Positions 24,970-33,070 of a stretch of 64,000 bases of DNA are shown here, piece by piece. The number at the start of each line of letters is the position of its first letter. The first letter of the stretch is position 1. The position numbers and the translations under genes were made by a program. The notes beneath the pieces were generated by a model, which worked only from the letters and a program-made list of their open reading frames with translations, searched no databases and was not told the DNA's origin. This stretch comes from Neglectibacter timonensis (lineage in GTDB: Bacteria; Bacillota; Clostridia; Oscillospirales; Acutalibacteraceae), in contig NZ_LT160636.1 in the NCBI RefSeq assembly GCF_900048895.1, positions 79,910 through 143,909 on the forward strand, in the 5' to 3' direction.

Positions 24970-26592
24970 TTATCGTTCCTGTTCCTGCCTTTTCACAGGC
25001 TTGCGCTCCCGGTGTAAAATCTGGTCGATATTGCCCTTGACAGTCTGTAAGCGGCGGTATTCCTCCCGTTTTGCCCGGTAATCGTTGTAGCCGCTGTTTT
25101 TCTCTTGGATAAGGGTTTCAATCTCTGCTTGCAGGGCTTTATAGCTCGGCAGCTTGGAAATGCCGTTTTCCCTGAAATAGCGGGCGGCTGCGTCTGCTAT
25201 GATAAAGTCGCTTTCGTACTTCTGACGGTAGGCTGCTTTTGCTTTGGCGTTTTTCTGCTGTTTCAGCCCGTCCCGGACAGGGCGGGTCTTGGAATAGGCA
25301 AGCACCTGCCGTTGCAGCTCCTTTTTCCCGTTCAGCGTCTTTTCCATCTGCTTCAGCTCTGTAAGGCTTTCCCGCATGGCGGTATAGGCGGCAGAACAGG
25401 CTTCGTCCAGTTCCTCCGGGGAAGAAAAGCCGTACTGCTGATAGGCGGTAACGGTAGCTGCCATTTGCTTTAGGTTGTGCTTTGCCGCCCAGCGGTCATA
25501 GCCCACGCCCTTGCCCTCGGCTCGCTTGGCTTCCCGGTCAACCATGCGCTGCAAGGTGTTGTCTGCCGGGGTGGTTTTTGTGGTTTTTTCCCCTTGTGAC
25601 AGCTTTTTAACCGCGGCAGGGTATTCGAGTATGGCTTTGCTCTGTTCGGCGGCTCTGTGGGCGTTCTGCGTAAGCAGGACAAGGACAGCAGCCTTGTCAA
25701 AATCGTCCCCCAGCTTCCGGGCTGTGATAGGCTTTGTCCTGTCCGGCGTGAGGTAGGAAAGCCGCCCCCGGCTCTCCTTGACGGTCACACCCTCCCGCAG
25801 CAAAAGGGAAGAAAATTCGTCAAAGCTGCCAGCTTGGGAAAGTGCCTGCCGTATCGTCCGGCGCAGCTTCGCCTTGTCCGTTTCAAACTTGGTGGGCTTG
25901 GTCGGCTGTCCTGCGGCTTCTCTGACAGCGTTCTCTTTATCAAGGGCAAGCTGTCCTTTCTTTGCCGCCCAGTATTCCCGTTCGGTTATCCGTTCCTTGC
26001 TGCCGCTTAGGAGGTCGATTTGGTAAAGCCCCTCCCGGTGGCACATCTCCATGACTTCACTCTTGAAATATTCCATAGCGGCGTTGGTGCAGCGGTGCTT
26101 GCAGCCCTCCCGTGTGTCGGCTGGTCTGTCCATGTAGGGCAGAAGCGGGACTTCATAAATCCGCAGGGAGTTGATGACGATATGCACATGGATATTGCCG
26201 CTGTGGTTATGCCCGTCCGGGTGGGTGCAGACTAAGGCTTGGTGTCCGGGGAAATGCTCTTTACAGAACTGCTCGCCCAGCTCCTGCGCCCGGTCTACGG
26301 TCAAGCCGTTGTCTGTCCCGTCCCGTGGGTCAAAGCTGATGATATAGTGGTGGCTTTTCACATCTTCCCGTTTTTGGTTTTTCTCATAGCGGAGATTAGC
26401 CCGCATACAGGCAACAGCGAAATCCTCGCCCCCACAGTTGAGGGAAGAAATGCGGTAATCCTCCCTCGGTATCAGCCGCCCGTTTTCATCAAGGGTGGGC
26501 TTCATGGTAAACTCGTCATGCTCAAATGTGAGATAGGCTTCCGCTGCGCCATAGTCCGCATTTTTAGAGCTGATATGTTTGAATGTTGCCAA
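24970..26592 (-). CDS. MobA/MobL-type relaxase
   Basis: Nicks the transfer origin and leads the strand into the recipient. The 540 residues begin ATFKHISSKNADYGAAE, the usual start of relaxases in Tn1549-like gut elements. The metal-binding histidine cluster is in HNHSGNIHVHIVINS (about 148-162) and SHHYIISFDPRD precedes it. The C-terminal half is basic and helical. TTG at 26592 is chosen because homologues begin with MATFKH; it overlaps the 3' end of mobC. With no transfer pore genes in the element, the relaxase would rely on another conjugative system. Confidence 0.9.
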   Translation of the reverse strand: MATFKHISSKNADYGAAEAYLTFEHDEFTMKPTLDENGRLIPREDYRISSLNCGGEDFAVACMRANLRYEKNQKREDVKSHHYIISFDPRDGTDNGLTVDRAQELGEQFCKEHFPGHQALVCTHPDGHNHSGNIHVHIVINSLRIYEVPLLPYMDRPADTREGCKHRCTNAAMEYFKSEVMEMCHREGLYQIDLLSGSKERITEREYWAAKKGQLALDKENAVREAAGQPTKPTKFETDKAKLRRTIRQALSQAGSFDEFSSLLLREGVTVKESRGRLSYLTPDRTKPITARKLGDDFDKAAVLVLLTQNAHRAAEQSKAILEYPAAVKKLSQGEKTTKTTPADNTLQRMVDREAKRAEGKGVGYDRWAAKHNLKQMAATVTAYQQYGFSSPEELDEACSAAYTAMRESLTELKQMEKTLNGKKELQRQVLAYSKTRPVRDGLKQQKNAKAKAAYRQKYESDFIIADAAARYFRENGISKLPSYKALQAEIETLIQEKNSGYNDYRAKREEYRRLQTVKGNIDQILHRERKPVKRQEQER

Positions 26593-26962
26593 CAGCGTCA
26601 CCCACTTTCTGCAAGACTTCAAACTTTAGGGCAGCAAGGTCGGAAACCGCCGCCCGTACCTCCCCGGCAAGCTGCGGGTAGGGGCTGTGCCACTCGTTCA
26701 GCGTCCGGGCTATCTGGTTTAAGTTGCCGCCGATCCTGCCGTATTCGGCGGTCAGCTTCCCGACAGCGGCAAGCAACTCGTCATTGACGGGGGAAACGGT
26801 TATGATGGGGCGTATGGCTGCCCCGGTTATGGCTTGCCGGATAAACTCGGCTTGGCTCATGTTGTAAGCAGAAAGCCTTTCCGCAAACTCGGCGTATTCT
26901 TCCTCGGTCATGCGTGTCTTGACTACCCGGCTGCGGTGCGGCGTGTTATATCGTTTTCGCAT
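26564..26962 (-). CDS. MobC-like mobilization accessory protein
   Basis: A 132-residue protein with an N-terminal ribbon-helix-helix region (RSRVVKTRMTEEEYAEFAERL) and a C-terminal MobC signature (LTAEYGRIGGNLNQIARTLNE). It helps the relaxase open the transfer origin. ATG at 26962 follows AAGGAGG. The origin is expected just upstream, in 26963-27586. Confidence 0.85.
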   Translation of the reverse strand: MRKRYNTPHRSRVVKTRMTEEEYAEFAERLSAYNMSQAEFIRQAITGAAIRPIITVSPVNDELLAAVGKLTAEYGRIGGNLNQIARTLNEWHSPYPQLAGEVRAAVSDLAALKFEVLQKVGDAVGNIQTYQL

Positions 26963-27586
26963 GGTAAAACCTCCTTCGGCTGTGCGTGGTGTCCTCTCAC
27001 TAATAGGAGAAAAACAGGGTGTAAAGCGGAACTGTTTTTGAAAAATCCGAAAAATTATTTTGAGGGATTTTCCAGCGGCGTAAGCCGCATAAGCAGGGTT
27101 TGGGGAAGGCACTCCCCAACAAGATTCCCGCAGGGGCAAAATGAGCGATAAGCGAATTTTGGTACTGCGGTAGAATCTTGCTCTGAAAAACTCCGGCGTT
27201 CCCCGGCTTCCGTACTTTCCGCTAACAAGACGTTTCAAAAGGGCTTTGCTACCCGCTATTCCGGCATATCTTGAAAATTTTCCTTTCACTACCTACAACA
27301 CCACGCAAAGCAAAATGGACGGAGATTTTTAGAATTTCCCCTTATTCCCTACAACACCACGCAAGCCGAAAAAGGCGGACAATGGCAGTATTTTTTTCTT
27401 TGATACCCTCCACGGATAAGTAAGGGATTTTGCCAACTGCGGCGGCAATTTTCCCTTTTGTTTTTTCATACTGGGGATTTTCAAAAATGCCAAACAGGAA
27501 CGAAAAAAAGCAGCAAATCTGTTGAATAGATTTACTGCTTTCTGGTTGCCGGCGAAGCGGCGGTTATTCAGTTGTAGGCGGTAGGG
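26963..27586. other. Non-coding region upstream of mobC; candidate oriT
   Basis: About 620 bp without a believable gene. It holds two close hairpins, GCGGCGTAAGCCGC (27075-27088) and TTGGGGA/TCCCCAA (27100-27119), at the position where oriT lies in related elements. It also holds a direct repeat CCTACAACACCACGCAA at 27292-27308 and 27348-27364, 56 bp apart, which could be an iteron pair or regulator site. The assignment of oriT is inference from position. Confidence 0.4.
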
Positions 27587-27790
27587 CTATCTCCCAAAGC
27601 GGAACTTGAAAATAGCTGTGAGAAGCGTCTGGGTGATGTAGTCCTCTGTATCTTGGTCTACCCGTCCATTCACACGGGCGGCACATTGTATGCGGCGGCG
27701 GTAATACTGCAATACAGTTCCCACCGCTTCCGGCTCCCCGCTGGTGGCTTGGACGATTGTTTCATAGGGGAGAAGCCTATTATTTCTCAT
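27587..27790 (-). CDS. Helix-turn-helix protein (Tn916 Orf8-like)
   Basis: A 67-residue protein, LLPYETIVQATSGEPEAVG then VLQYYRRRI, the pattern of the small HTH proteins that follow the sigma-like gene in Tn916-family elements. It starts inside the end of the sigma factor gene behind GGAGGG, so the two are co-expressed. It probably controls element transfer genes. Confidence 0.8.
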   Translation of the reverse strand: MRNNRLLPYETIVQATSGEPEAVGTVLQYYRRRIQCAARVNGRVDQDTEDYITQTLLTAIFKFRFGR

Positions 27791-28226
27791 ATGCCATTCC
27801 CTCCATTTCCGCTTGGAGCTGCCGTAGGACTTTTCGGATATGGTAGCCCGCTGTGCTGCGGCTGCGCCCGTACTGTCTGCCAATTTCGTGCTGTGGAATA
27901 CGCTTGAAAAAGGACAGGTAAATCATTTCCCGCTCCCGTTCGTCCAGCCGTGACAGGGCTTCCGCAAGTAAGCCGCTGCTGAAAATGACCGTATCGCCGC
28001 AAAGGGTAAGTATGTATTCCTCGTCCGGCTCCGGGGCTTGGAAATATTCATCTGTCGTGCCTAAAGGGTAGTGCTTTTCGTCTGTGAGGTATTCAAGGGA
28101 TATTTCTCTTTTGTGCTTCCTGCTCCGTGTCCTCGCTGCGTTGATCGTTGCATTTCGGATAACGACTTTGCAAAAGGCATGGAAAGTGTACTCGATATGT
28201 TCCCGATATTCTTCTGTACAGGTCAT
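27780..28226 (-). CDS. Sigma-70-like regulator (Tn916 Orf7-like)
   Basis: A 148-residue protein with a sigma region-2-like N-terminal part and a clear region 4 HTH (LSRLDEREREMIYLSFFKRI, then HEIGRQYGRSRSTAGYHIRK). In Tn916-type elements this gene activates functions for excision and transfer. No promoter was defined upstream. Confidence 0.82.
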   Translation of the reverse strand: MTCTEEYREHIEYTFHAFCKVVIRNATINAARTRSRKHKREISLEYLTDEKHYPLGTTDEYFQAPEPDEEYILTLCGDTVIFSSGLLAEALSRLDEREREMIYLSFFKRIPQHEIGRQYGRSRSTAGYHIRKVLRQLQAEMEGMAYEK

Positions 28227-28288
28227 GGAAAATCCCCCTTTCCTCCCAAAAGGGCTGTGGCTGGTTAGTAGTTGCTTTTTATGATAGT

Positions 28289-28321
28289 AAGGGGCGGCAG
28301 CACTTTAGGCTGTCGCCCCTT
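28289..28321. terminator. Hairpin between the methyltransferase and sigma genes
   Basis: AAGGGGCGGCAGC (28289-28301) pairs with GCTGTCGCCCCTT (28309-28321) with one mismatch and a seven-base loop. It lies downstream of the leftward methyltransferase gene. Without a clear T-run its role as terminator is tentative. Confidence 0.45.
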
Positions 28322-28431
28322 GATTGCCTACCAGCAAAGACGGGCGGGGCTGTCAACGACGGCGCGAAGCGGCGTTCATTTTATCGTTGACTGGCTCGGC
28401 TGGGTTTGCTATTTACCCGACAAACTTGAAT

Positions 28432-29199
28432 TTATTTTAAGCTATCACGTTTTACCTTCTTAAGCCTTACTATCATTACCATAGGAATTTCTTTGTTGGT
28501 TTTGAAACATTCTTCATAAAATCCATCAATGACAAATCCAGCTCTAAAACAAAGGTTAAAAATATCTTGTATGGAACGATGATAATAAATCTGCTCTTTC
28601 GGTTGCCCTTCAATCGCTATATCATAGTAACTGTGCGGTGTCATATATTTTTCAGTCAACGTGACAAAACAAGGGTGTTGCGTTGCAAAGACAAAAATTC
28701 CGCTTTCCTGCAACAGTTCATAAACAGCCATAAGAAGTGGTTCAATGTCCGTAATATCCATAATTGCCATATTAGAAACTGCTTTCGTAAAGGCTCGATT
28801 TCTTTTTAATTCTAATATACTTTTTCTATCGGTCGCATCCGCCACACAAAATTCAATTTGTTTTGCATATTGTGATTGCCGTCTTTTAGCCAATTCTATC
28901 ATTTTTTTGCTGTAATCAAAAGCGACAACCGAAGCACCTCTTTGTGCAAGATACGAAGAATAATTTCCATTGCCACACGCAATATCCAAAATGTAATCCG
29001 CAGGATTAGGAGATAGAAGTTCCGTTACTTTGGGGCGCACTACCTCTCTGTGAAATTCATTAGATTCGTCACCCATTGCATTATCCCAAAATTGTGCGTT
29101 CTCCTCCCAGATTTTTTTACTTTCCTCTGTTCCCATGTTCTCTCCCACTCCCAAAATTTGCTTTTTTGCTTCCATTAAATCTTCCTTACTATATTCCAT
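28432..29199 (-). CDS. Class I SAM-dependent methyltransferase (chimeric N-terminus)
   Basis: A 255-residue methyltransferase; the SAM site is in YILDIACGNGNYSSYL and VVAFDYSKKMIELA. It has a cap-like C-terminal part (ATQHPCFVTLTEKYMTPHSYYD). The substrate is unknown and a small-molecule or resistance role is possible. The first 15 residues, MEYSKEDLMEAKKQI, match the start of an unrelated small protein that is common in gut conjugative elements. An internal ATG at 29136, with GGGAGAGAAC before it, is probably the native start. Base composition is AT-richer than the replication/mobilization genes, suggesting later acquisition. Confidence 0.75.
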   Translation of the reverse strand: MEYSKEDLMEAKKQILGVGENMGTEESKKIWEENAQFWDNAMGDESNEFHREVVRPKVTELLSPNPADYILDIACGNGNYSSYLAQRGASVVAFDYSKKMIELAKRRQSQYAKQIEFCVADATDRKSILELKRNRAFTKAVSNMAIMDITDIEPLLMAVYELLQESGIFVFATQHPCFVTLTEKYMTPHSYYDIAIEGQPKEQIYYHRSIQDIFNLCFRAGFVIDGFYEECFKTNKEIPMVMIVRLKKVKRDSLK

Positions 29200-29430
29200 T
29201 GTTACCCTCCATAACTTCTGATTGTTGTCGTCTTGACTATTATGTATCTTTTCTTTCCAAAATGGTATAGGCTTTTATTTTTGTAATGCTGCAAAACTTT
29301 TCTTCTGTAAGGTATTCAAAGGATATTTCCCTTTGCCGCCGCTTGCATTAAGCCGCCGCTATTGGAAAGCCAAAAGCAGCGGCTTTTTTTACTCGGTATT
29401 ACCGAAAAGTATAGAAAGCAGGATATGTCA

Positions 29431-29886
29431 TCATTTGTCATTTCTTCTCAATGTAATAACTGCATGGCATATCAAGCCAAATACAAGAGAAAAACAGCCA
29501 CCGCCAAATAGTGATGCTCCCCACCCTGCACCTGACATTGTCATAAAACCGCCAACAAAGAAAATACCAATGCCAAGAAATATACCAACACCATAAAAAA
29601 GTCCAATTGCCATATCGTACTTATTAAATTGTCGTTTCTCCTTTTTTTCATATGTTTCCATCTTTGTTATTACCTCCTTCGCAAAATCGTCCATGTTGAC
29701 TCCAAAAAGAAAGCAAATTTTTTTCAACATATTTAAATCGGGTTCATTAACATCTCTCTCCCAATTCGATAGTGCCTGCCGGGTAACATTCAATTCCCCG
29801 GCTAGTTCTTCCTGTGTCATTCCCAATTGTGTTCGCAGATGACGTATTTGCTTTCCTGTTGTAATATTCGTCTGTTCCTGGTTCAA
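29431..29886 (-). CDS. XRE regulator fused to membrane segments
   Basis: A 151-residue protein. Residues 10-65 form an XRE HTH (IRHLRTQLGMTQEELAGELN, then VTRQALSNWERD). The C-terminal half has two hydrophobic segments (about 92-112 and 120-140) with Gly-rich stretches. It is thus a membrane-anchored DNA-binding protein, a layout common in Firmicutes. It lies just downstream of tetW. It is AT-rich, and its target is unknown. Confidence 0.8.
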   Translation of the reverse strand: MNQEQTNITTGKQIRHLRTQLGMTQEELAGELNVTRQALSNWERDVNEPDLNMLKKICFLFGVNMDDFAKEVITKMETYEKKEKRQFNKYDMAIGLFYGVGIFLGIGIFFVGGFMTMSGAGWGASLFGGGCFSLVFGLICHAVITLRRNDK

Positions 29887-29967
29887 AATAGTTTCTCCTC
29901 TCTGATACTGATTTTATCAATGATATTTCGCAATAGCCAGCAATGAACGCTTGCATTGCGCAAGACG

Positions 29968-31887
29968 TTACATTATCTTCTGAAACATATAGCGCACCTT
30001 GTCCAGGCGGCTGTTTGGACGGCGGGGCTGGATGACTGGCTTGCCGACAGCGGCCTGATACCCTTTCAGTTCTGTAAGGCATACGCTCTGCCCGTTGGTG
30101 TAAAAGGCCAGATCAGTACGGTATGCCTGTATACAGCGGGCGGGAATCTCGCCAGTAAAGACAACTTCATCCTTTTTTTCCTGGACCGTTTCGATGGTGG
30201 CACAGTATTTCGGTGCATCATGATAAGCCCTGGAAAGATATTCCCGGGGCGCATAGAGGGTGAAGGAGAGATAAGGTTCCAGCAGTTGCGTCCCTGATTC
30301 CTTCAATGCCTGTTCCAATACAATCGGGGCCAATGAGCGGAAGTCCGCCGGCGTGCTGACCGGACTGTAATAAAGCCCGTATTCAAAGCAAATCTTACAG
30401 TCCGTTACGTTCCAGCCGAACAAGCCCTGCTCCAGCCCGTAACGGATACCATCCCTGACAGCGTTTTGAAAACTCTGGTTCAAGTATCCCAGCGAAACCC
30501 GGCTCTCGTATTGTACACCGGAGCCAAGCGGGAGTGGTGTAACAGACAGTCCGATGGATGCCCAAAACGGGTTGGGCGGCACCTCGATATGGATGGTGTG
30601 GCTGGCTGCTTTGAGCGGCCGCTCCATATAAATGACGGTGGGTTCCTTTACCACTGTTTCAAGCTTGTATTTTTCCGACAGCAAAGCGGAAACAACCTCC
30701 AACTGCACCCGGCCCAAAAAAGAAAGAATGATCTCATGGGTGATGGAATCCACCTCGCAGCGCAAAAGCGGGTCAGTATCCGCAAGTTGCGTAAGAGCGT
30801 CCAGCAGCCGTTCTCTTTGCGCTGCCGTTTTCGGCGCAATCGACGTCCGCAGCATGGGGAGGGGGTCCTCACGCCACCTTTTACGAGGGAGCCGGGTTGG
30901 GTCCCCTAATACATCGTTTAACCTCACGCTGTCGCTGGGAAGGATAACAATTTCACCCGGATAAGCGGTGTCTGTCCGAACAATTTCCCCTTTGGATGGA
31001 ATACGCATCTCTGTGATTTTCAGCTTTTCTCTCCCGGCCAGGGCCACCGTATCCCGCAGGCGCAGCGTTCCGCTGTATAGCCGTAGATAGACACGCCGCT
31101 GGCCGCAATCTGTATACTCCACCTTGAAAACGCTGCCGCATAGGGCGGCGCTCCCCTGTTCCCCAATCGGTTGGAACAGCCCTGTCACCGCATCCATCAA
31201 CGGTTGAATGCCAAGGCCCTTTTTGGCGCTGCCATAATAGACCGGGAACAGGGAGGCGTCTTGAACCCGCCGCTGTTCCTCCCGCACAAGTTTTTCCCGG
31301 CTGATTGGTTCTCCTGCGATATACTTTTCCAATAATTTATCGTTATTTTCGATGACCGCATCCCATGCTTCTATGTCGGTATTTTCCTCCAGGACTATTT
31401 CCGGGGACAGCGACACCGTCTGCTTGATGATAATATCGGCGGAGAGCTTATCCCGAACAGACTGAACCACGCTCTGCAAATCAACGCCAGCCTGGTCGAT
31501 CTTGTTGATAAAGATAACGGTGGGAATGTTCATTTTCCGCAGGGCATGGAACAGAATACGGGTCTGGGCCTGCACGCCATCTTTAGCGGAGATCACCAAG
31601 ATGGCCCCATCTAAAACAGCCAAAGAGCGGTACACCTCCGCCAAAAAATCCATGTGGCCGGGCGTATCCACAATGTTGACTTTACATCTGTGCCACTGGA
31701 AGGAAGTGACTGCCGCTTGAATGGTAATCCCACGCTGCCGCTCCAAAAACATGGTGTCCGTCCTCGTTGTCCCTTTTTCGACGCTCCCCGGTTCTGAAAT
31801 GGCTCCGCTGGCATATAGCAGGCTCTCCGTCAAGGTCGTCTTTCCAGCGTCTACATGGGCAAGAATTCCAATATTGATTATTTTCAT
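29968..31887 (-). CDS. tetW: Tetracycline resistance ribosomal protection protein Tet(W)
   Basis: EF-G-like GTPase that binds the ribosome and dislodges tetracycline. The 639 residues match the Tet(W) length, and the sequence follows Tet(W) closely from [18 protein letters not shown] (G1 loop) through DTPGHMD (G3) and NKID (G4) to the C-terminal [18 protein letters not shown]. It has a few substitutions from the common allele as I remember it. Expression is governed by a leader peptide and attenuator just upstream (31922-31991). It is the only clear resistance gene in the element. Confidence 0.95.
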   Translation of the reverse strand: MKIINIGILAHVDAGKTTLTESLLYASGAISEPGSVEKGTTRTDTMFLERQRGITIQAAVTSFQWHRCKVNIVDTPGHMDFLAEVYRSLAVLDGAILVISAKDGVQAQTRILFHALRKMNIPTVIFINKIDQAGVDLQSVVQSVRDKLSADIIIKQTVSLSPEIVLEENTDIEAWDAVIENNDKLLEKYIAGEPISREKLVREEQRRVQDASLFPVYYGSAKKGLGIQPLMDAVTGLFQPIGEQGSAALCGSVFKVEYTDCGQRRVYLRLYSGTLRLRDTVALAGREKLKITEMRIPSKGEIVRTDTAYPGEIVILPSDSVRLNDVLGDPTRLPRKRWREDPLPMLRTSIAPKTAAQRERLLDALTQLADTDPLLRCEVDSITHEIILSFLGRVQLEVVSALLSEKYKLETVVKEPTVIYMERPLKAASHTIHIEVPPNPFWASIGLSVTPLPLGSGVQYESRVSLGYLNQSFQNAVRDGIRYGLEQGLFGWNVTDCKICFEYGLYYSPVSTPADFRSLAPIVLEQALKESGTQLLEPYLSFTLYAPREYLSRAYHDAPKYCATIETVQEKKDEVVFTGEIPARCIQAYRTDLAFYTNGQSVCLTELKGYQAAVGKPVIQPRRPNSRLDKVRYMFQKIM

Positions 31888-31921
31888 GTGATTGTCCTCC
31901 CTTTACTGCCCCGAAGGGCAT

Positions 31922-31991
31922 AAAAATCCCCAGCAGTAAAATACTTTTACCACTGGGGATGATAATTTGCGGACATACACATATACAGCAT
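31922..31991 (-). promoter_or_regulatory. tetW leader peptide and transcription attenuator
   Basis: Read leftward, a 14-residue leader frame MLYMCMSANYHPQW runs from the ATG at 31991 to a stop at 31947. Its end overlaps a terminator hairpin ATCCCCAG...CTGGGGAT followed by TTTTTA (about 31960-31922), about 35 bases before the tetW start. This is the arrangement of the tet(M)-type attenuator, where ribosome behaviour on the leader under tetracycline decides read-through. Confidence 0.8.
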
Positions 31992-32250
31992 ACACCTGTT
32001 TGTGAGTGCTGTTTTTGGGGATATGTCAAAATTGATAAGGCAAAAGTATTCTTGAATTGGGTACAAAAAACTAAGCCCCTACAAAAGGGACTATCATAAT
32101 CCTTTGTTCCCACTATTTGATTATAGTTTTATTTAAGAATACCTTGCCGCATATTTTTTACTCCTTTTCTGGAATTGAATTTATTATATCACATCAGTTT
32201 TAGGAAAACAAGTATCTAAAAGAAATTTTTCTTCCCCTTATATGTAACAA

Positions 32251-32772
32251 TCATACCGGCTTCCTAACGTTCAGAATGGTTTCTACTGTCTGCTGCGGTG
32301 TTTGGTTGGAATTGTCCAGCCAAAAGCCGATCCGTGGTGTTGTCTGCATAAATGTATCGTATAAGGTTTCAACCGTAAAGCCGGAATAGCCTGTTTTCTC
32401 CCTGTATCGTTCCCTTTCTTTTATTGTTTCCACATCTGGACAAAGAACGACAACCTCAACAGGGTATTTATGCAGATAATTTATCATTCGGTTTAATTCA
32501 TCACCGTAGTAGTTATCTTGGATCACTACAGAAAAGCCGTTGTCAAAGTATGACCTTGCCGCATCAGCAGTCAATTTGTATCGAAGGTACAGCTGGCGGA
32601 CTGCTTCCGCTGATGGGGTAGCTGACATATTTTCTCTGCCTGAAATAATCATTTTTCGGAACACATCACCACGAAGATGGACGCATTTTTCTATTGATTT
32701 TGCCAGTAAATCGGAAACTGTAGATTTTCCAGAAGCCATTAAGCCTGTAATGAGATAAATTTTTTGTTTCAT
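32251..32772 (-). CDS. P-loop kinase / AAA-type nucleotide-binding protein
   Basis: A 173-residue kinase-like protein. It has the Walker A motif GLMASGKSTV (residues 10-19), an LRGDVFRKM segment and VVIQDNYYGDELN. The C-terminal lid contains RERYREKTGYSG. This is the pattern of small gluconate-kinase or chloramphenicol-phosphotransferase-like P-loop proteins. The substrate cannot be named; a resistance role is possible given its place beside tetW but is inference. Confidence 0.7.
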   Translation of the reverse strand: MKQKIYLITGLMASGKSTVSDLLAKSIEKCVHLRGDVFRKMIISGRENMSATPSAEAVRQLYLRYKLTADAARSYFDNGFSVVIQDNYYGDELNRMINYLHKYPVEVVVLCPDVETIKERERYREKTGYSGFTVETLYDTFMQTTPRIGFWLDNSNQTPQQTVETILNVRKPV

Positions 32773-33068
32773 TTCACTTCCTCCGGCACAAAAAATATGT
32801 ACATGTAACTAATTCAACACATTTATAATTTGAATAGGGACATTATAGCATTTACTAAATACAAATTCAATGTATACGGAAAGAAAGATATAAGGAGTGG
32901 GAGGGATTCCGCCGTAGTCGGCATTGTAGGAAAATCCAAAAGTTTAGATTTTCCCACAATGCTTATCTTTTGGTCTTTGGTTCGGAATAGTGTAGTGCTG
33001 GCGGTCTATCTCTTGTTTTCGGTTGCTTGCTTCCTTACCGTACATGAGCATTTTGTCTGGGCGTATCG
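32773..33068. other. Right end of the element, non-coding
   Basis: About 300 AT-rich bases with no convincing gene. It includes a hairpin CATTGTaGGAAAATC / GATTTTCCcACAATG (32922-32961). The last bases, GGGCGTATCG, precede the boundary GA. Reading frames that cross into the glycosidase fragment here are chance fusions. Confidence 0.5.
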
Positions 33069-33070
33069 GA

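Larger units (their letters stand above)
20989..33070. mobile_element. TnpX/TndX-type mobilizable element carrying tetW (about 12.1 kb)
   Basis: Bounded by the dinucleotide GA at 20989-20990 and 33069-33070. Removing one GA copy and the interior restores an uninterrupted glycosidase frame across the join. Flanking GA dinucleotides are known for Tn4451 and Tn5397, whose large serine recombinases TnpX/TndX resemble the one here. The contents are the recombinase, TnpW, DnaC-like ATPase, replisome organizer, MobL relaxase and MobC, a sigma factor and HTH pair like Tn916 orf7/orf8, a methyltransferase, a membrane XRE protein, tetW and a small kinase. All genes run leftward. No type IV secretion genes are present, so it would need a helper element to move between cells. 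Confidence 0.92.
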
